Origin: Megachile rotundata
Taxonomy: Eukaryota; Arthropoda; Insecta; Hymenoptera; Megachilidae
Assembly: GCF_050947335.1 (NCBI RefSeq)
Contig: NW_027473536.1
Location: 124,001-188,000, forward strand
Length of the DNA: 64,000 nucleotides
Direction of reading: 5' to 3'
Positions 23,285 through 36,475 of the stretch are shown piece after piece. The stretch's first letter is position 1. Each line of letters starts with the position of its first letter. The notes below the pieces were generated by a model. It made no database searches. It worked only from the letters and a program-made list of their open reading frames with translations, and had not been told where the DNA came from. The translations under genes and the position numbers were made by a program.

Positions 23285-24714
23285 ATTGTGCTCAGTTACG
23301 ATAACTTAACATGACTAGATAGTACAGAGTCGAATTACAGCGGATATGTGCGAATTAGAGGCTGAATCGTGCGAAAATGTGCATAATTCGTTCAAAACCA
23401 GCAAAATTGTTCATTGTGGTGTTGAATTGTGCTCAGTTACGATAACTTAACATGACTAGATAGTACAGAGTCGAAATACAGCGGATATGTGCGAATTAGA
23501 GGCTGAATCGTGCGAAAACGAGCATAATTCGTGCAAAACGAGCAAAATTGTTCATTGTGGTGTTGAATTGTGCTCAGATAGGATAACTTAACATAACTAG
23601 ATAGTACAGAGTCGAATTACAGCGGATATATGCGAATTAGAGGCTGAATCGTTTGAAAATGAGTAAAATTCGTTCAAAACGAGCAAAATTCGTGCAAAAC
23701 GAGCAAAATTGTTCAATGTGATGTTGAATTGTGCTCAGATAGGATAACTTAACATAACTGGATAGTACAGAGTCGAATTACAGCGGATATGTGCGAATTA
23801 GAGGCTGAATCGTGCGAAAATGAGCATAATTCGTTCAAAACCAGCAAAATTGTTCATTGTGGTGTTGAATTGTGCTCAGTTACGATAACTTAACATGACT
23901 AGATAGTACAGAGTCGAATTACAGCGGATATGTGCGAATTAGAGGCTGAATCGTGCGAAAATGAGCATAATTCGTTCAAAACGAGCAAAATTGTTCATTG
24001 TGGTGTTGAATTGTGCTCAGTTACGATAACTTAACATGACTAGATAGTACAGAGTCGAATTACAGCGGATATGTGCGAATTAGAGGCTGAATCGTGAGAA
24101 AATGAGCATAATTCGTTCAAAACCAGCAAAATTGTTCATTGTGGTGTTGAATTGTGCTCAGTTACGCTAACTTAACATGACTAGATAGTACAGAGTCGAA
24201 TTACAGCGGATATGTGCGAATTAGAGGCTGAATCGTGCGAAAATGAGCATAATTCGTGCAAAACGAGCAAAATTGTTCGTTGTGGTGTTGAATTGTGCTC
24301 AGATAGGATAACTTAACATAACTAGATAGTACAGAGTCGAATTACAGCGGATATGTGCGAATTAGAGGCTGAATCGTGCGAAAATGAGCATAATTCGTTC
24401 AAAACCAGCAAAATTGTTCATTGTGGTGTTGAATTGTGCTCAGATAGGATAACTTAACATGACTAGATAGTACAGAGTCGAATTACAGCGGATATGTGCG
24501 AATTAGAGGCTGAATCGTGCGAAAATGAGCATAATTCGTTCAAAACCAGCAAAATTGTTCGTTGTGGTGTTGAATTGTGCTCAGTTACGATAACTTAACA
24601 TGACTAGATAGTACAGAGTCGAATTACAGCGGATATGTGCGAATTAGAGGCTGAATCGTGCGAAAATGAGCATAATTCGTGCAAAACGAGCAAAATTGTT
24701 CGTTGTGGTGTTGA
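23285..24714. repeat. 1430-bp tandem duplication, copy 1 (10 monomers)
   Basis: gttcaatgtg at 23711 recurs at 25141, and gcgaaaatgtgcataattcg at 23371 recurs at 24801, both 1430 bp apart (10 x 141 + 20). Copy 1 carries the private gcggatata (23621) and gttacgctaa (24161), which are absent from copy 2 but present in the blocks at 30.6, 33.6, 46.7 and (first one) 63.7 kb. Confidence 0.87.
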
Positions 24715-26144
24715 ATTGTGCTCAGATAGGATAACTTAACATGACTAGATAGTACAGAGTCGAATTACAGCGGATATGTGCGAATTAGAGGCTGAATCGT
24801 GCGAAAATGTGCATAATTCGTTCAAAACCAGCAAAATTGTTCATTGTGGTGTTGAATTGTGCTCAGTTACGATAACTTACCATGACTAGATAGTACAGAG
24901 TCGAAATACAGCGGATATGTGCGAATTAGAGGCTGAATCGTGCGAAAACGAGCATAATTCGTGCAAAACGAGCAAAATTGTTCATTGTGGTGTTGAATTG
25001 TGCTCAGATAGGATAACTTAACATAACTAGATAGTACAGAGTCGAATTACAGCGGATATGTGCGAATTAGAGGCTGAATCGTTTGAAAATGAGTAAAATT
25101 CGTTCAAAACGAGCAAAATTCGTGCAAAACGAGCAAAATTGTTCAATGTGATGTTGAATTGTGCTCAGATAGGATAACTTAACATAACTGGATAGTACAG
25201 AGTCGAATTACAGCGGATATGTGCGAATTAGAGGCTGAATCGTGCGAAAATGAGCATAATTCGTTCAAAACCAGCAAAATTGTTCATTGTGGTGTTGAAT
25301 TGTGCTCAGTTACGATAACTTAACATGACTAGATAGTACAGAGTCGAATTACAGCGGATATGTGCGAATTAGAGGCTGAATCGTGCGAAAATGAGCATAA
25401 TTCGTTCAAAACGAGCAAAATTGTTCATTGTGGTGTTGAATTGTGCTCAGTTACGATAACTTAACATGACTAGATAGTACAGAGTCGAATTACAGCGGAT
25501 ATGTGCGAATTAGAGGCTGAATCGTGAGAAAATGAGCATAATTCGTTCAAAACCAGCAAAATTGTTCATTGTGGTGTTGAATTGTGCTCAGTTACGATAA
25601 CTTAACATGACTAGATAGTACAGAGTCGAATTACAGCGGATATGTGCGAATTAGAGGCTGAATCGTGCGAAAATGAGCATAATTCGTGCAAAACGAGCAA
25701 AATTGTTCGTTGTGGTGTTGAATTGTGCTCAGATAGGATAACTTAACATAACTAGATAGTACAGAGTCGAATTACAGCGGATATGTGCGAATTAGAGGCT
25801 GAATCGTGCGAAAATGAGCATAATTCGTTCAAAACCAGCAAAATTGTTCATTGTGGTGTTGAATTGTGCTCAGATAGGATAACTTAACATGACTAGATAG
25901 TACAGAGTCGAATTACAGCGGATATGTGCGAATTAGAGGCTGAATCGTGCGAAAATGAGCATAATTCGTTCAAAACCAGCAAAATTGTTCGTTGTGGTGT
26001 TGAATTGTGCTCAGTTACGATAACTTAACATGACTAGATAGTACAGAGTCGAATTACAGCGGATATGTGCGAATTAGAGGCTGAATCGTGCGAAAATGAG
26101 CATAATTCGTGCAAAACGAGCAAAATTGTTCGTTGTGGTGTTGA
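24715..26144. repeat. 1430-bp tandem duplication, copy 2
   Basis: Its first monomer is chimeric: class A cagatagg with class T catgact and an aaaatgtgcata tail, against ttacg in the equivalent monomer of copy 1, so the crossover lies in its head. It has the private cttaccatg (about 24887). It resembles module A copy 1 (16820 onward) at offset 8036 and lacks the two derived bases of the first copy. Confidence 0.85.
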
Positions 26145-29100
26145 ATTGTGCTCAGATAGGATAACTTAACATGACTAGATAGTACAGAGTCGAATTACAG
26201 CGGATATGTGCGAATTAGAGGCTGAATCGTGCGAAAATGAGCATAATTCGTGCAAAACGAGCAAAATTGTTCGTTGTGGTGTTGAATTGTGCTCAGATAG
26301 GATAACTTAACATGACTAGATAGTACAGAGTCGAATTACAGCGGATATGTGCGAATTAGAGGCTGAATCGTGCGAAAATGAGCATAATTCGTTCAAAACC
26401 AGCAAAATTGTTCATTGTGGTGTTGAATTGTGCTCAGTTACGATGACTTAACATGACTAGATAGTACAGAGTCGAATTACAGCGGATATGTGCGAATTAG
26501 AGGCTGAATCGTGCGAAAATGAGCATAATTCGTTCAAAACGAGCAAAATTGTTCATTGTGGTGTTGAATTGTGCTCAGTTACGATAACTTAACATGACTA
26601 GATAGTACAGAGTCGAATTACAGCGGATGTGTGCGAATTAGAGGCTGAATTGTGCGAAAATGGGCATAATTCGTGCAAAACGAGCAAAATTCGTGCAAAA
26701 CGAGCAAAATTGTTCATTGTGGTGTTGAATTGTGCTCAGATAGGATAACTTAACATAACTAGATAGTACAGAGTCGAATTACAGCGGATATGTGCGAATT
26801 AGAGGCTGAATCGCGCGAAAATGAGCATAATTCGTTCAAAACCAGCAAAATTGTTCATTGTGGTGTTGAATTGTGCACAGTTACGATAACTTAACATGAC
26901 TAGATAGTACAGAGTCGAATTACAACGGATATGTGCGAATTAGAGGCTGAATCGTGAGAAAATGAGCATAATTCGTTCAAAACCAGCAAAATTGTTCATT
27001 GTGGTGTTGAATTGTGCTCAGTTACGATAACTTAACATGACTAGATAGTACAGAGTCGAATTACAGCGGATATGTGCGAATTAGAGGCTGAATCGTGCGA
27101 AAATGAGCATAATTCGTGCAAAACGAGCAAAATTGTTCGTTGTGGTGTTGAATTGTGCTCAGATAGGATAACTTAACATAACTAGATAGTACAGAGTCGA
27201 ATTACAGCGGATATGTGCGAATTCGAGGCTGAATCGTGCGAAAATGAGCATAATTCGTTCAAAACCAGCAAAATTGTTCATTGTGGTGTTGAATTGTGCT
27301 CAGATAGGATAACTTAACATAACTAGATAGTACAGAGTCGAATTACAGCGGATATGTGCGAATTAGAGGCTGAATCGTGCGAAAACGAGCATAATTCGTG
27401 CAAAACGAGCAAAATTGTTCATTGTGGTGTTGAATTGTGCTCAGATAGGATAACTTAACATAACTAGATAGTACAGAGTCGAATTACAGCGGATATGTGC
27501 GAATTAGAGGCTGAATCGTGCGAAAATGAGCATAATTCGTTCAAAACCAGCAAAATTGTTCATTGTGGTGTTGAATTGTGCTCAGATAGGATAACTTAAC
27601 ATAACTAGATAGTACAGAGTCGAATTACAGCGGATATGTGCGAATTAGAGGCTGAATCGTGCGAAAATGAGCATAATTCGTTCAAAACCAGCAAAATTGT
27701 TCATTGTGGTGTTGAATTGTGCTCAGTTACGATAACTTAACATGACTAGATAGTACAGAGTCGAATTACAGCGGATATGTGCGAATTAGAGGCTGAATCG
27801 TGCGAAAATGAGCATAATTCGTGCAAAACGAGCAAAATTGTTCCTTGTGGTGTTGAATTGTGCTCAGATAGGATAACTTAACATAACTAGATAGTACAGA
27901 GTCGAATTACAGCGGATATGTGCGAATTAGAGGCTGAATCGTGCGAAAATGAGCATAATTCGTTCAAAACCAGCAAAATTGTTCATTGTGGTGTTGAATT
28001 GTGCTCAGTTACGATAACTTAACATGACTAGATAGTACAGAGTCGAAATACAGCGGATATGTGCGAATTAGAGGCTGAATCGTGCGAAAACGAACATAAT
28101 TCGTGCAAAACGAGCAAAATTGTTCATTGTGGTGTTGAATTGTGCTCAGATAGGATAACTTAACATAACTAGATAGTACAGAGTCGAATTACAGCGGATA
28201 TGTGCGAATTAGAGGCTGAATCGTTTGAAAATGAGTAAAATCCGTTCAAAACGAGCAAAATTCGTGCAAAACGAGTAAAATTGTTCATTGTGATGTTGAA
28301 TTGTGCTCAGATAGGATAACTTAACATAACTGGATAGTACAGAGTCGAATTACAGCGGATATGTGCGAATTAGAGGCTGAATCGTGCGAAAATGAGCATA
28401 ATTCGTTCAAAACCAGCAAAATTGTTCATTGTGGTGTTGAATTGTGCTCAGTTACGATAACTTAACATGACTAGATAGTACAGAGTCGAATTACAGCGGA
28501 TATGTGCGAATTAGAGGCTGAATCGTGCGAAAATGAGCATAATTCGTTCAAAACGAGCAAAATTGTTCATTGTGGTGTTGAATTGTGCTCAGTTACGATA
28601 ACTTAACATGACTAGATAGTACAGAGTCGAATTACAGCGGATGTGTGCGAATTAGAGGCTGAATTGTGCGAAAATGAGTATAATTCGTGCAAAACGAGCA
28701 AAATTCGTGCAAAACGAGCAAAATTGTTCATTGTGGTGTTGAATTGTGCTCAGATAGGATAACTTAACATAGCTAGATAGTACAGAGTCGAATTACAGCG
28801 GATATGTGCGAATTAGAGGCTGAATCGTGCGAAAATGAGCATAATTCGTTCAAAACCAGCAAAATTGTTCATTGTGGTGTTGAATTGCGCTCAGATAGGA
28901 TAACTTAACATAACTAGATAGTACAGAGTCGAATTACAGCGGATATGTGCGAATTAGAGGTTGAATCGTGCGAAAATGAGCATAATTCGTTCAAAACCAG
29001 CAAAATTGTTCATTGTGGTGTTGAATTGTGCTCAGTTACGATAACTTAACATGACTAGATAGTACAGAGTCGAATTACAGCGGATATGTGCGAATTAGAG

Positions 29101-29889
29101 GCTGAATCGTGCGAAAATGAGCATAATTCGTTCAAAACGAGCAAAATTGTTCATTGTGGTGTTGAATTGTGCTCAGTTACGATAACTTAACATGACTAGA
29201 TAGTACAGAGTCGAAATACAGCGGATATGTGCGAATTAGAGGCTGAATCGTGCGAAAACGAGCATAATTCGTGCAAAACGAGCAAAATTGTTCATTGTGG
29301 TGTTGAATTGTGCTCAGATAGGATAACTTAACATAAGTAGATAGTACAGAGTCGAATTACAGCGGATATGTGCGAATTAGAGGCTGAATCGTTTGAAAAT
29401 GAGCAAAATTCGTTCAAACGAGCAAAATTCGTGCAAAACGTTCAAAATTGTTCATTGTGGCGTTGAATTGTGCTCAGATAGGATAACTTAACATAACTAG
29501 ATAGTACAGAGTCGAATTACAGCGGATATGTGCGAATTAGAGGCTGAATCGTGCGAAAATGTGCATAATTCGTTCAAAACCAGCAAAATTTTTCATTGTG
29601 GTGTTGAATTGTGCTCAGGTACGATAACTTAACATGACTAGATAGTACAGAGTCGAATTACAGCGGATATGTGCGAATTAGAGGCTGAATCGTGCGAAAA
29701 TGAGCATAATTCGTGCAAAACGAGCAAAATTGTTCGTTGTGGTGTTGAATTGTGCTCAGTTACGATAACTTAACATGACTGGATAGTACAGAGTCGAATT
29801 ACAGCGGATATGTGCGAATTAGAGGCTGAATCGTGCGAAAATGAGCATAATTCGTGCAAAACGAGCATAATTGTTCGTTGTGGTGTTGA

Positions 29890-30030
29890 ATTGTGCTCAG
29901 ATAGGATAACTTAACATAACTAGATAGTACAGAGTCGAATTACAGCGGATATGTGCGAATTAGTGGCTGAATCGTGCGAAAACGAGCATACTTCGTGCAA
30001 AACGAGCAAAATTGTTCATTGTGGTGTTGA
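29890..30030. repeat. Chimeric monomer at a 705-bp deletion junction
   Basis: Up to about 29975 it matches the monomer at 21854 (agtggctg variant). After that it matches the monomer at 22559 (aaaacgagcatacttc). Those two parents lie 705 bp (five monomers) apart in the preceding module, so a single out-of-register exchange explains both the deletion and the hybrid. Offset between modules changes here from 8036 to 7330 (705 plus the -1 base). Confidence 0.85.
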
Positions 30031-30755
30031 ATTGTGCTCAGATAGGATAACTTAACATAACTAGATAGTACAGAGTCGAATTACAGCGGATATGTGCGAA
30101 TTAGAGGCTGAATCGTGCGAAAATGAGCATAATTCGTTCACAACGAGCAAAATTCGTGCAAAACGAGCAAAATTGTTCATTGTGGTGTTGAATTGTGCTC
30201 AGATAGGATAACTTAACATAACTAGATAGTACAGAGTCGAATTACAGCGGATATGTGCGAATTAGAGGCTGAATCGTGCGAAAATGTGCATAATTCGTTC
30301 AAAACCAGCAAAATTGTTCATTGTGGTGTTGAATTGTGCTCAGTTACGATAACTTAACATGACTAGATAGTACAGAGTCGAATTACACCGGATATGTGCG
30401 AATTAGAGGCTGAATCGTGCGAAAATGAGCATAATTCGTGCAAAACGAGCAAAATTGTTCGTTGTGGTGTTGAATTGTGCTCAGATAGGATAACTTAACA
30501 TAACTAGGTAGTACAGAGTCGAATTACAGCGGATATGTGCGAATTAGAGGCTGAATCGTGCGAAAATGAGCATAATTCGTGCAAAACCAGCAAAATTGTT
30601 CATTGTGGTGTTGAATTGTGCTCAGTTACGATAACTTAACATGACTAGATAGTACAGAGTCGAATTACAGCGGATATGTGCGAATTAGAGGCTGAATCGT
30701 GCGAAAATGTGCATAATTCGTTCAAAACCAGCAAAATTGTTCATTGTGGTGTTGA

Positions 30756-33615
30756 ATTGTGCTCAGTTACGATAACTTAACATGACTAGATAGTACAGAG
30801 TCGAAATACAGCGGATATGTGCGAATTAGAGGCTGAATCGTGCGAAAACGAGCATAATTCGTGCAAAACGAGCAAAATTGTTCATTGTGGTGTTGAATTG
30901 TGCTCAGATAGGATAACTTAACATAACTAGATAGTACAGAGTCGAATTACAGCGGATATATGCGAATTAGAGGCTGAATCGTTTGAAAATGAGTAAAATT
31001 CGTTCAAAACGAGCAAAATTCGTGCAAAACGAGCAAAATTGTTCAATGTGATGTTGAATTGTGCTCAGATAGGATAACTTAACATAACTGGATAGTACAG
31101 AGTCGAATTACAGCGGATATGTGCGAATTAGAGGCTGAATCGTGCGAAAATGAGCATAATTCGTTCAAAACCAGCAAAATTGTTCATTGTGGTGTTGAAT
31201 TGTGCTCAGTTACGATAACTTAACATGACTAGATAGTACAGAGTCGAATTACAGCGGATATGTGCGAATTAGAGGCTGAATCGTGCGAAAATGAGCATAA
31301 TTCGTTCAAAACGAGCAAAATTGTTCATTGTGGTGTTGAATTGTGCTCAGTTACGATAACTTAACATGACTAGATAGTACAGAGTCGAATTACAGCGGAT
31401 ATGTGCGAATTAGAGGCTGAATCGTGAGAAAATGAGCATAATTCGTTCAAAACCAGCAAAATTGTTCATTGTGGTGTTGAATTGTGCTCAGTTACGCTAA
31501 CTTAACATGACTAGATAGTACAGAGTCGAATTACAGCGGATATGTGCGAATTAGAGGCTGAATCGTGCGAAAATGAGCATAATTCGTGCAAAACGAGCAA
31601 AATTGTTCGTTGTGGTGTTGAATTGTGCTCAGATAGGATAACTTAACATAACTAGATAGTACAGAGTCGAATTACAGCGGATATGTGCGAATTAGAGGCT
31701 GAATCGTGCGAAAATGAGCATAATTCGTTCAAAACCAGCAAAATTGTTCATTGTGGTGTTGAATTGTGCTCAGATAGGATAACTTAACATGACTAGATAG
31801 TACAGAGTCGAATTACAGCGGATATGTGCGAATTAGAGGCTGAATCGTGCGAAAATGAGCATAATTCGTTCAAAACCAGCAAAATTGTTCGTTGTGGTGT
31901 TGAATTGTGCTCAGTTACGATAACTTAACATGACTAGATAGTACAGAGTCGAATTACAGCGGATATGTGCGAATTAGAGGCTGAATCGTGCGAAAATGAG
32001 CATAATTCGTGCAAAACGAGCAAAATTGTTCGTTGTGGTGTTGAATTGTGCTCAGATAGGATAACTTAACATGACTAGATAGTACAGAGTCGAATTACAG
32101 CGGATATGTGCGAATTAGAGGCTGAATCGTGCGAAAATGAGCATAATTCGTGCAAAACGAGCAAAATTGTTCGTTGTGGTGTTGAATTGTGCTCAGATAG
32201 GATAACTTAACATGACTAGATAGTACAGAGTCGAATTACAGCGGATATGTGCGAATTAGAGGCTGAATCGTGCGAAAATGAGCATAATTCGTTCAAAACC
32301 AGCAAAATTGTTCATTGTGGTGTTGAATTGTGCTCAGTTACGATGACTTAACATGACTAGATAGTACAGAGTCGAATTACAGCGGATATGTGCGAATTAG
32401 AGGCTGAATCGTGCGAAAATGAGCATAATTCGTTCAAAACGAGCAAAATTGTTCATTGTGGTGTTGAATTGTGCTCAGTTACGATAACTTAACATGACTA
32501 GATAGTACAGAGTCGAATTACAGCGGATGTGTGCGAATTAGAGGCTGAATTGTGCGAAAATGGGCATAATTCGTGCAAAACGAGCAAAATTCGTGCAAAA
32601 CGAGCAAAATTGTTCATTGTGGTGTTGAATTGTGCTCAGATAGGATAACTTAACATAACTAGATAGTACAGAGTCGAATTACAGCGGATATGTGCGAATT
32701 AGAGGCTGAATCGCGCGAAAATGAGCATAATTCGTTCAAAACCAGCAAAATTGTTCATTGTGGTGTTGAATTGTGCACAGTTACGATAACTTAACATGAC
32801 TAGATAGTACAGAGTCGAATTACAACGGATATGTGCGAATTAGAGGCTGAATCGTGAGAAAATGAGCATAATTCGTTCAAAACCAGCAAAATTGTTCATT
32901 GTGGTGTTGAATTGTGCTCAGTTACGATAACTTAACATGACTAGATAGTACAGAGTCGAATTACAGCTGATATGTGCGAATTAGAGGCTGAATCGTGCGA
33001 AAATGAGCATAATTCGTGCAAAACGAGCAAAATTGTTCGTTGTGGTGTTGAATTGTGCTCAGATAGGATAACTTAACATAACTAGATAGTACAGAGTCGA
33101 ATTACAGCGGATATGTGCGAATTAGAGGCTGAATCGTGCGAAAATGAGCATAATTCGTTCAAAACCAGCAAAATTGTTCATTGTGGTGTTGAATTGTGCT
33201 CAGATAGGATAACTTAACATAACTAGATAGTACAGAGTCGAATTACAGCGGATATGTGCGAATTAGAGGCTGAATCGTGCGAAAACGAGCATAATTCGTG
33301 CAAAACGAGCAAAATTGTTCATTGTGGTGTTGAATTGTGCTCAGATAGGATAACTTAACATAACTAGATAGTACAGAGTCGAATTACAGCGGATATGTGC
33401 GAATTAGAGGCTGAATCGTGCGAAAATGAGCATAATTCGTTCAAAACCAGCAAAATTGTTCATTGTGGTGTTGAATTGTGCTCAGATAGGATAACTTAAC
33501 ATAACTAGATAGTACAGAGTCGAATTACAGCGGATATGTGCGAATTAGAGGCTGAATCGTGCGAAAATGAGCATAATTCGTTCAAAACCAGCAAAATTGT
33601 TCATTGTGGTGTTGA
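30756..33615. repeat. 2860-bp tandem duplication, copy 1 (20 monomers, 2 long)
   Basis: 20 x 141 + 2 x 20 = 2860. Markers repeat at that spacing: gcggatata 30951 and 33811, gttacgctaa 31491 and 34351, gaatcgcgcg 32708 and 35568, ttacagctga 32961 and 35821. No difference between the copies was seen at the markers and stretches compared. The left edge lies between the aaaatgtgca (about 30709) and aaaatgagca (about 33569) monomers. Confidence 0.9.
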
Positions 33616-36475
33616 ATTGTGCTCAGTTACGATAACTTAACATGACTAGATAGTACAGAGTCGAAATACAGCGGATATGTGCGAATTAGAGGCTGAATCG
33701 TGCGAAAACGAGCATAATTCGTGCAAAACGAGCAAAATTGTTCATTGTGGTGTTGAATTGTGCTCAGATAGGATAACTTAACATAACTAGATAGTACAGA
33801 GTCGAATTACAGCGGATATATGCGAATTAGAGGCTGAATCGTTTGAAAATGAGTAAAATTCGTTCAAAACGAGCAAAATTCGTGCAAAACGAGCAAAATT
33901 GTTCAATGTGATGTTGAATTGTGCTCAGATAGGATAACTTAACATAACTGGATAGTACAGAGTCGAATTACAGCGGATATGTGCGAATTAGAGGCTGAAT
34001 CGTGCGAAAATGAGCATAATTCGTTCAAAACCAGCAAAATTGTTCATTGTGGTGTTGAATTGTGCTCAGTTACGATAACTTAACATGACTAGATAGTACA
34101 GAGTCGAATTACAGCGGATATGTGCGAATTAGAGGCTGAATCGTGCGAAAATGAGCATAATTCGTTCAAAACGAGCAAAATTGTTCATTGTGGTGTTGAA
34201 TTGTGCTCAGTTACGATAACTTAACATGACTAGATAGTACAGAGTCGAATTACAGCGGATATGTGCGAATTAGAGGCTGAATCGTGAGAAAATGAGCATA
34301 ATTCGTTCAAAACCAGCAAAATTGTTCATTGTGGTGTTGAATTGTGCTCAGTTACGCTAACTTAACATGACTAGATAGTACAGAGTCGAATTACAGCGGA
34401 TATGTGCGAATTAGAGGCTGAATCGTGCGAAAATGAGCATAATTCGTGCAAAACGAGCAAAATTGTTCGTTGTGGTGTTGAATTGTGCTCAGATAGGATA
34501 ACTTAACATAACTAGATAGTACAGAGTCGAATTACAGCGGATATGTGCGAATTAGAGGCTGAATCGTGCGAAAATGAGCATAATTCGTTCAAAACCAGCA
34601 AAATTGTTCATTGTGGTGTTGAATTGTGCTCAGATAGGATAACTTAACATGACTAGATAGTACAGAGTCGAATTACAGCGGATATGTGCGAATTAGAGGC
34701 TGAATCGTGCGAAAATGAGCATAATTCGTTCAAAACCAGCAAAATTGTTCGTTGTGGTGTTGAATTGTGCTCAGTTACGATAACTTAACATGACTAGATA
34801 GTACAGAGTCGAATTACAGCGGATATGTGCGAATTAGAGGCTGAATCGTGCGAAAATGAGCATAATTCGTGCAAAACGAGCAAAATTGTTCGTTGTGGTG
34901 TTGAATTGTGCTCAGATAGGATAACTTAACATGACTAGATAGTACAGAGTCGAATTACAGCGGATATGTGCGAATTAGAGGCTGAATCGTGCGAAAATGA
35001 GCATAATTCGTGCAAAACGAGCAAAATTGTTCGTTGTGGTGTTGAATTGTGCTCAGATAGGATAACTTAACATGACTAGATAGTACAGAGTCGAATTACA
35101 GCGGATATGTGCGAATTAGAGGCTGAATCGTGCGAAAATGAGCATAATTCGTTCAAAACCAGCAAAATTGTTCATTGTGGTGTTGAATTGTGCTCAGTTA
35201 CGATGACTTAACATGACTAGATAGTACAGAGTCGAATTACAGCGGATATGTGCGAATTAGAGGCTGAATCGTGCGAAAATGAGCATAATTCGTTCAAAAC
35301 GAGCAAAATTGTTCATTGTGGTGTTGAATTGTGCTCAGTTACGATAACTTAACATGACTAGATAGTACAGAGTCGAATTACAGCGGATGTGTGCGAATTA
35401 GAGGCTGAATTGTGCGAAAATGGGCATAATTCGTGCAAAACGAGCAAAATTCGTGCAAAACGAGCAAAATTGTTCATTGTGGTGTTGAATTGTGCTCAGA
35501 TAGGATAACTTAACATAACTAGATAGTACAGAGTCGAATTACAGCGGATATGTGCGAATTAGAGGCTGAATCGCGCGAAAATGAGCATAATTCGTTCAAA
35601 ACCAGCAAAATTGTTCATTGTGGTGTTGAATTGTGCACAGTTACGATAACTTAACATGACTAGATAGTACAGAGTCGAATTACAACGGATATGTGCGAAT
35701 TAGAGGCTGAATCGTGAGAAAATGAGCATAATTCGTTCAAAACCAGCAAAATTGTTCATTGTGGTGTTGAATTGTGCTCAGTTACGATAACTTAACATGA
35801 CTAGATAGTACAGAGTCGAATTACAGCTGATATGTGCGAATTAGAGGCTGAATCGTGCGAAAATGAGCATAATTCGTGCAAAACGAGCAAAATTGTTCGT
35901 TGTGGTGTTGAATTGTGCTCAGATAGGATAACTTAACATAACTAGATAGTACAGAGTCGAATTACAGCGGATATGTGCGAATTAGAGGCTGAATCGTGCG
36001 AAAATGAGCATAATTCGTTCAAAACCAGCAAAATTGTTCATTGTGGTGTTGAATTGTGCTCAGATAGGATAACTTAACATAACTAGATAGTACAGAGTCG
36101 AATTACAGCGGATATGTGCGAATTAGAGGCTGAATCGTGCGAAAACGAGCATAATTCGTGCAAAACGAGCAAAATTGTTCATTGTGGTGTTGAATTGTGC
36201 TCAGATAGGATAACTTAACATAACTAGATAGTACAGAGTCGAATTACAGCGGATATGTGCGAATTAGAGGCTGAATCGTGCGAAAATGAGCATAATTCGT
36301 TCAAAACCAGCAAAATTGTTCATTGTGGTGTTGAATTGTGCTCAGATAGGATAACTTAACATAACTAGATAGTACAGAGTCGAATTACAGCGGATATGTG
36401 CGAATTAGAGGCTGAATCGTGCGAAAATGAGCATAATTCGTTCAAAACCAGCAAAATTGTTCATTGTGGTGTTGA
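33616..36475. repeat. 2860-bp tandem duplication, copy 2
   Basis: It follows copy 1 directly. The match ends at 36476, where a class A cagatagg monomer replaces the class T ttacg monomer that starts each copy. The whole of this copy plus the next five monomers (to 37180) reappears at 46747-50311, offset 13131. Confidence 0.9.

Larger units (their letters stand above)
20103..28138. repeat. Super-module A, copy 2 (56 monomers, 7 long)
   Basis: 8036 bp. Order: L3b 20103, L2b 20546, L4 21271, L1b 22701, L3 23567, L3 24997, L2 26568. The second L3 results from the internal 1430-bp duplication. Private bases include cggattac (about 20452) and the gttccttg tail (about 27837, also 19801 in copy 1 and 45300 in copy 4). 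Confidence 0.87.

Noticed and set aside
30756..36475. Treating the 2860-bp perfect duplication as certain biology
   Set aside because: Near-identical tandem copies can be assembly errors; reported as seen in the sequence with read support to be checked.
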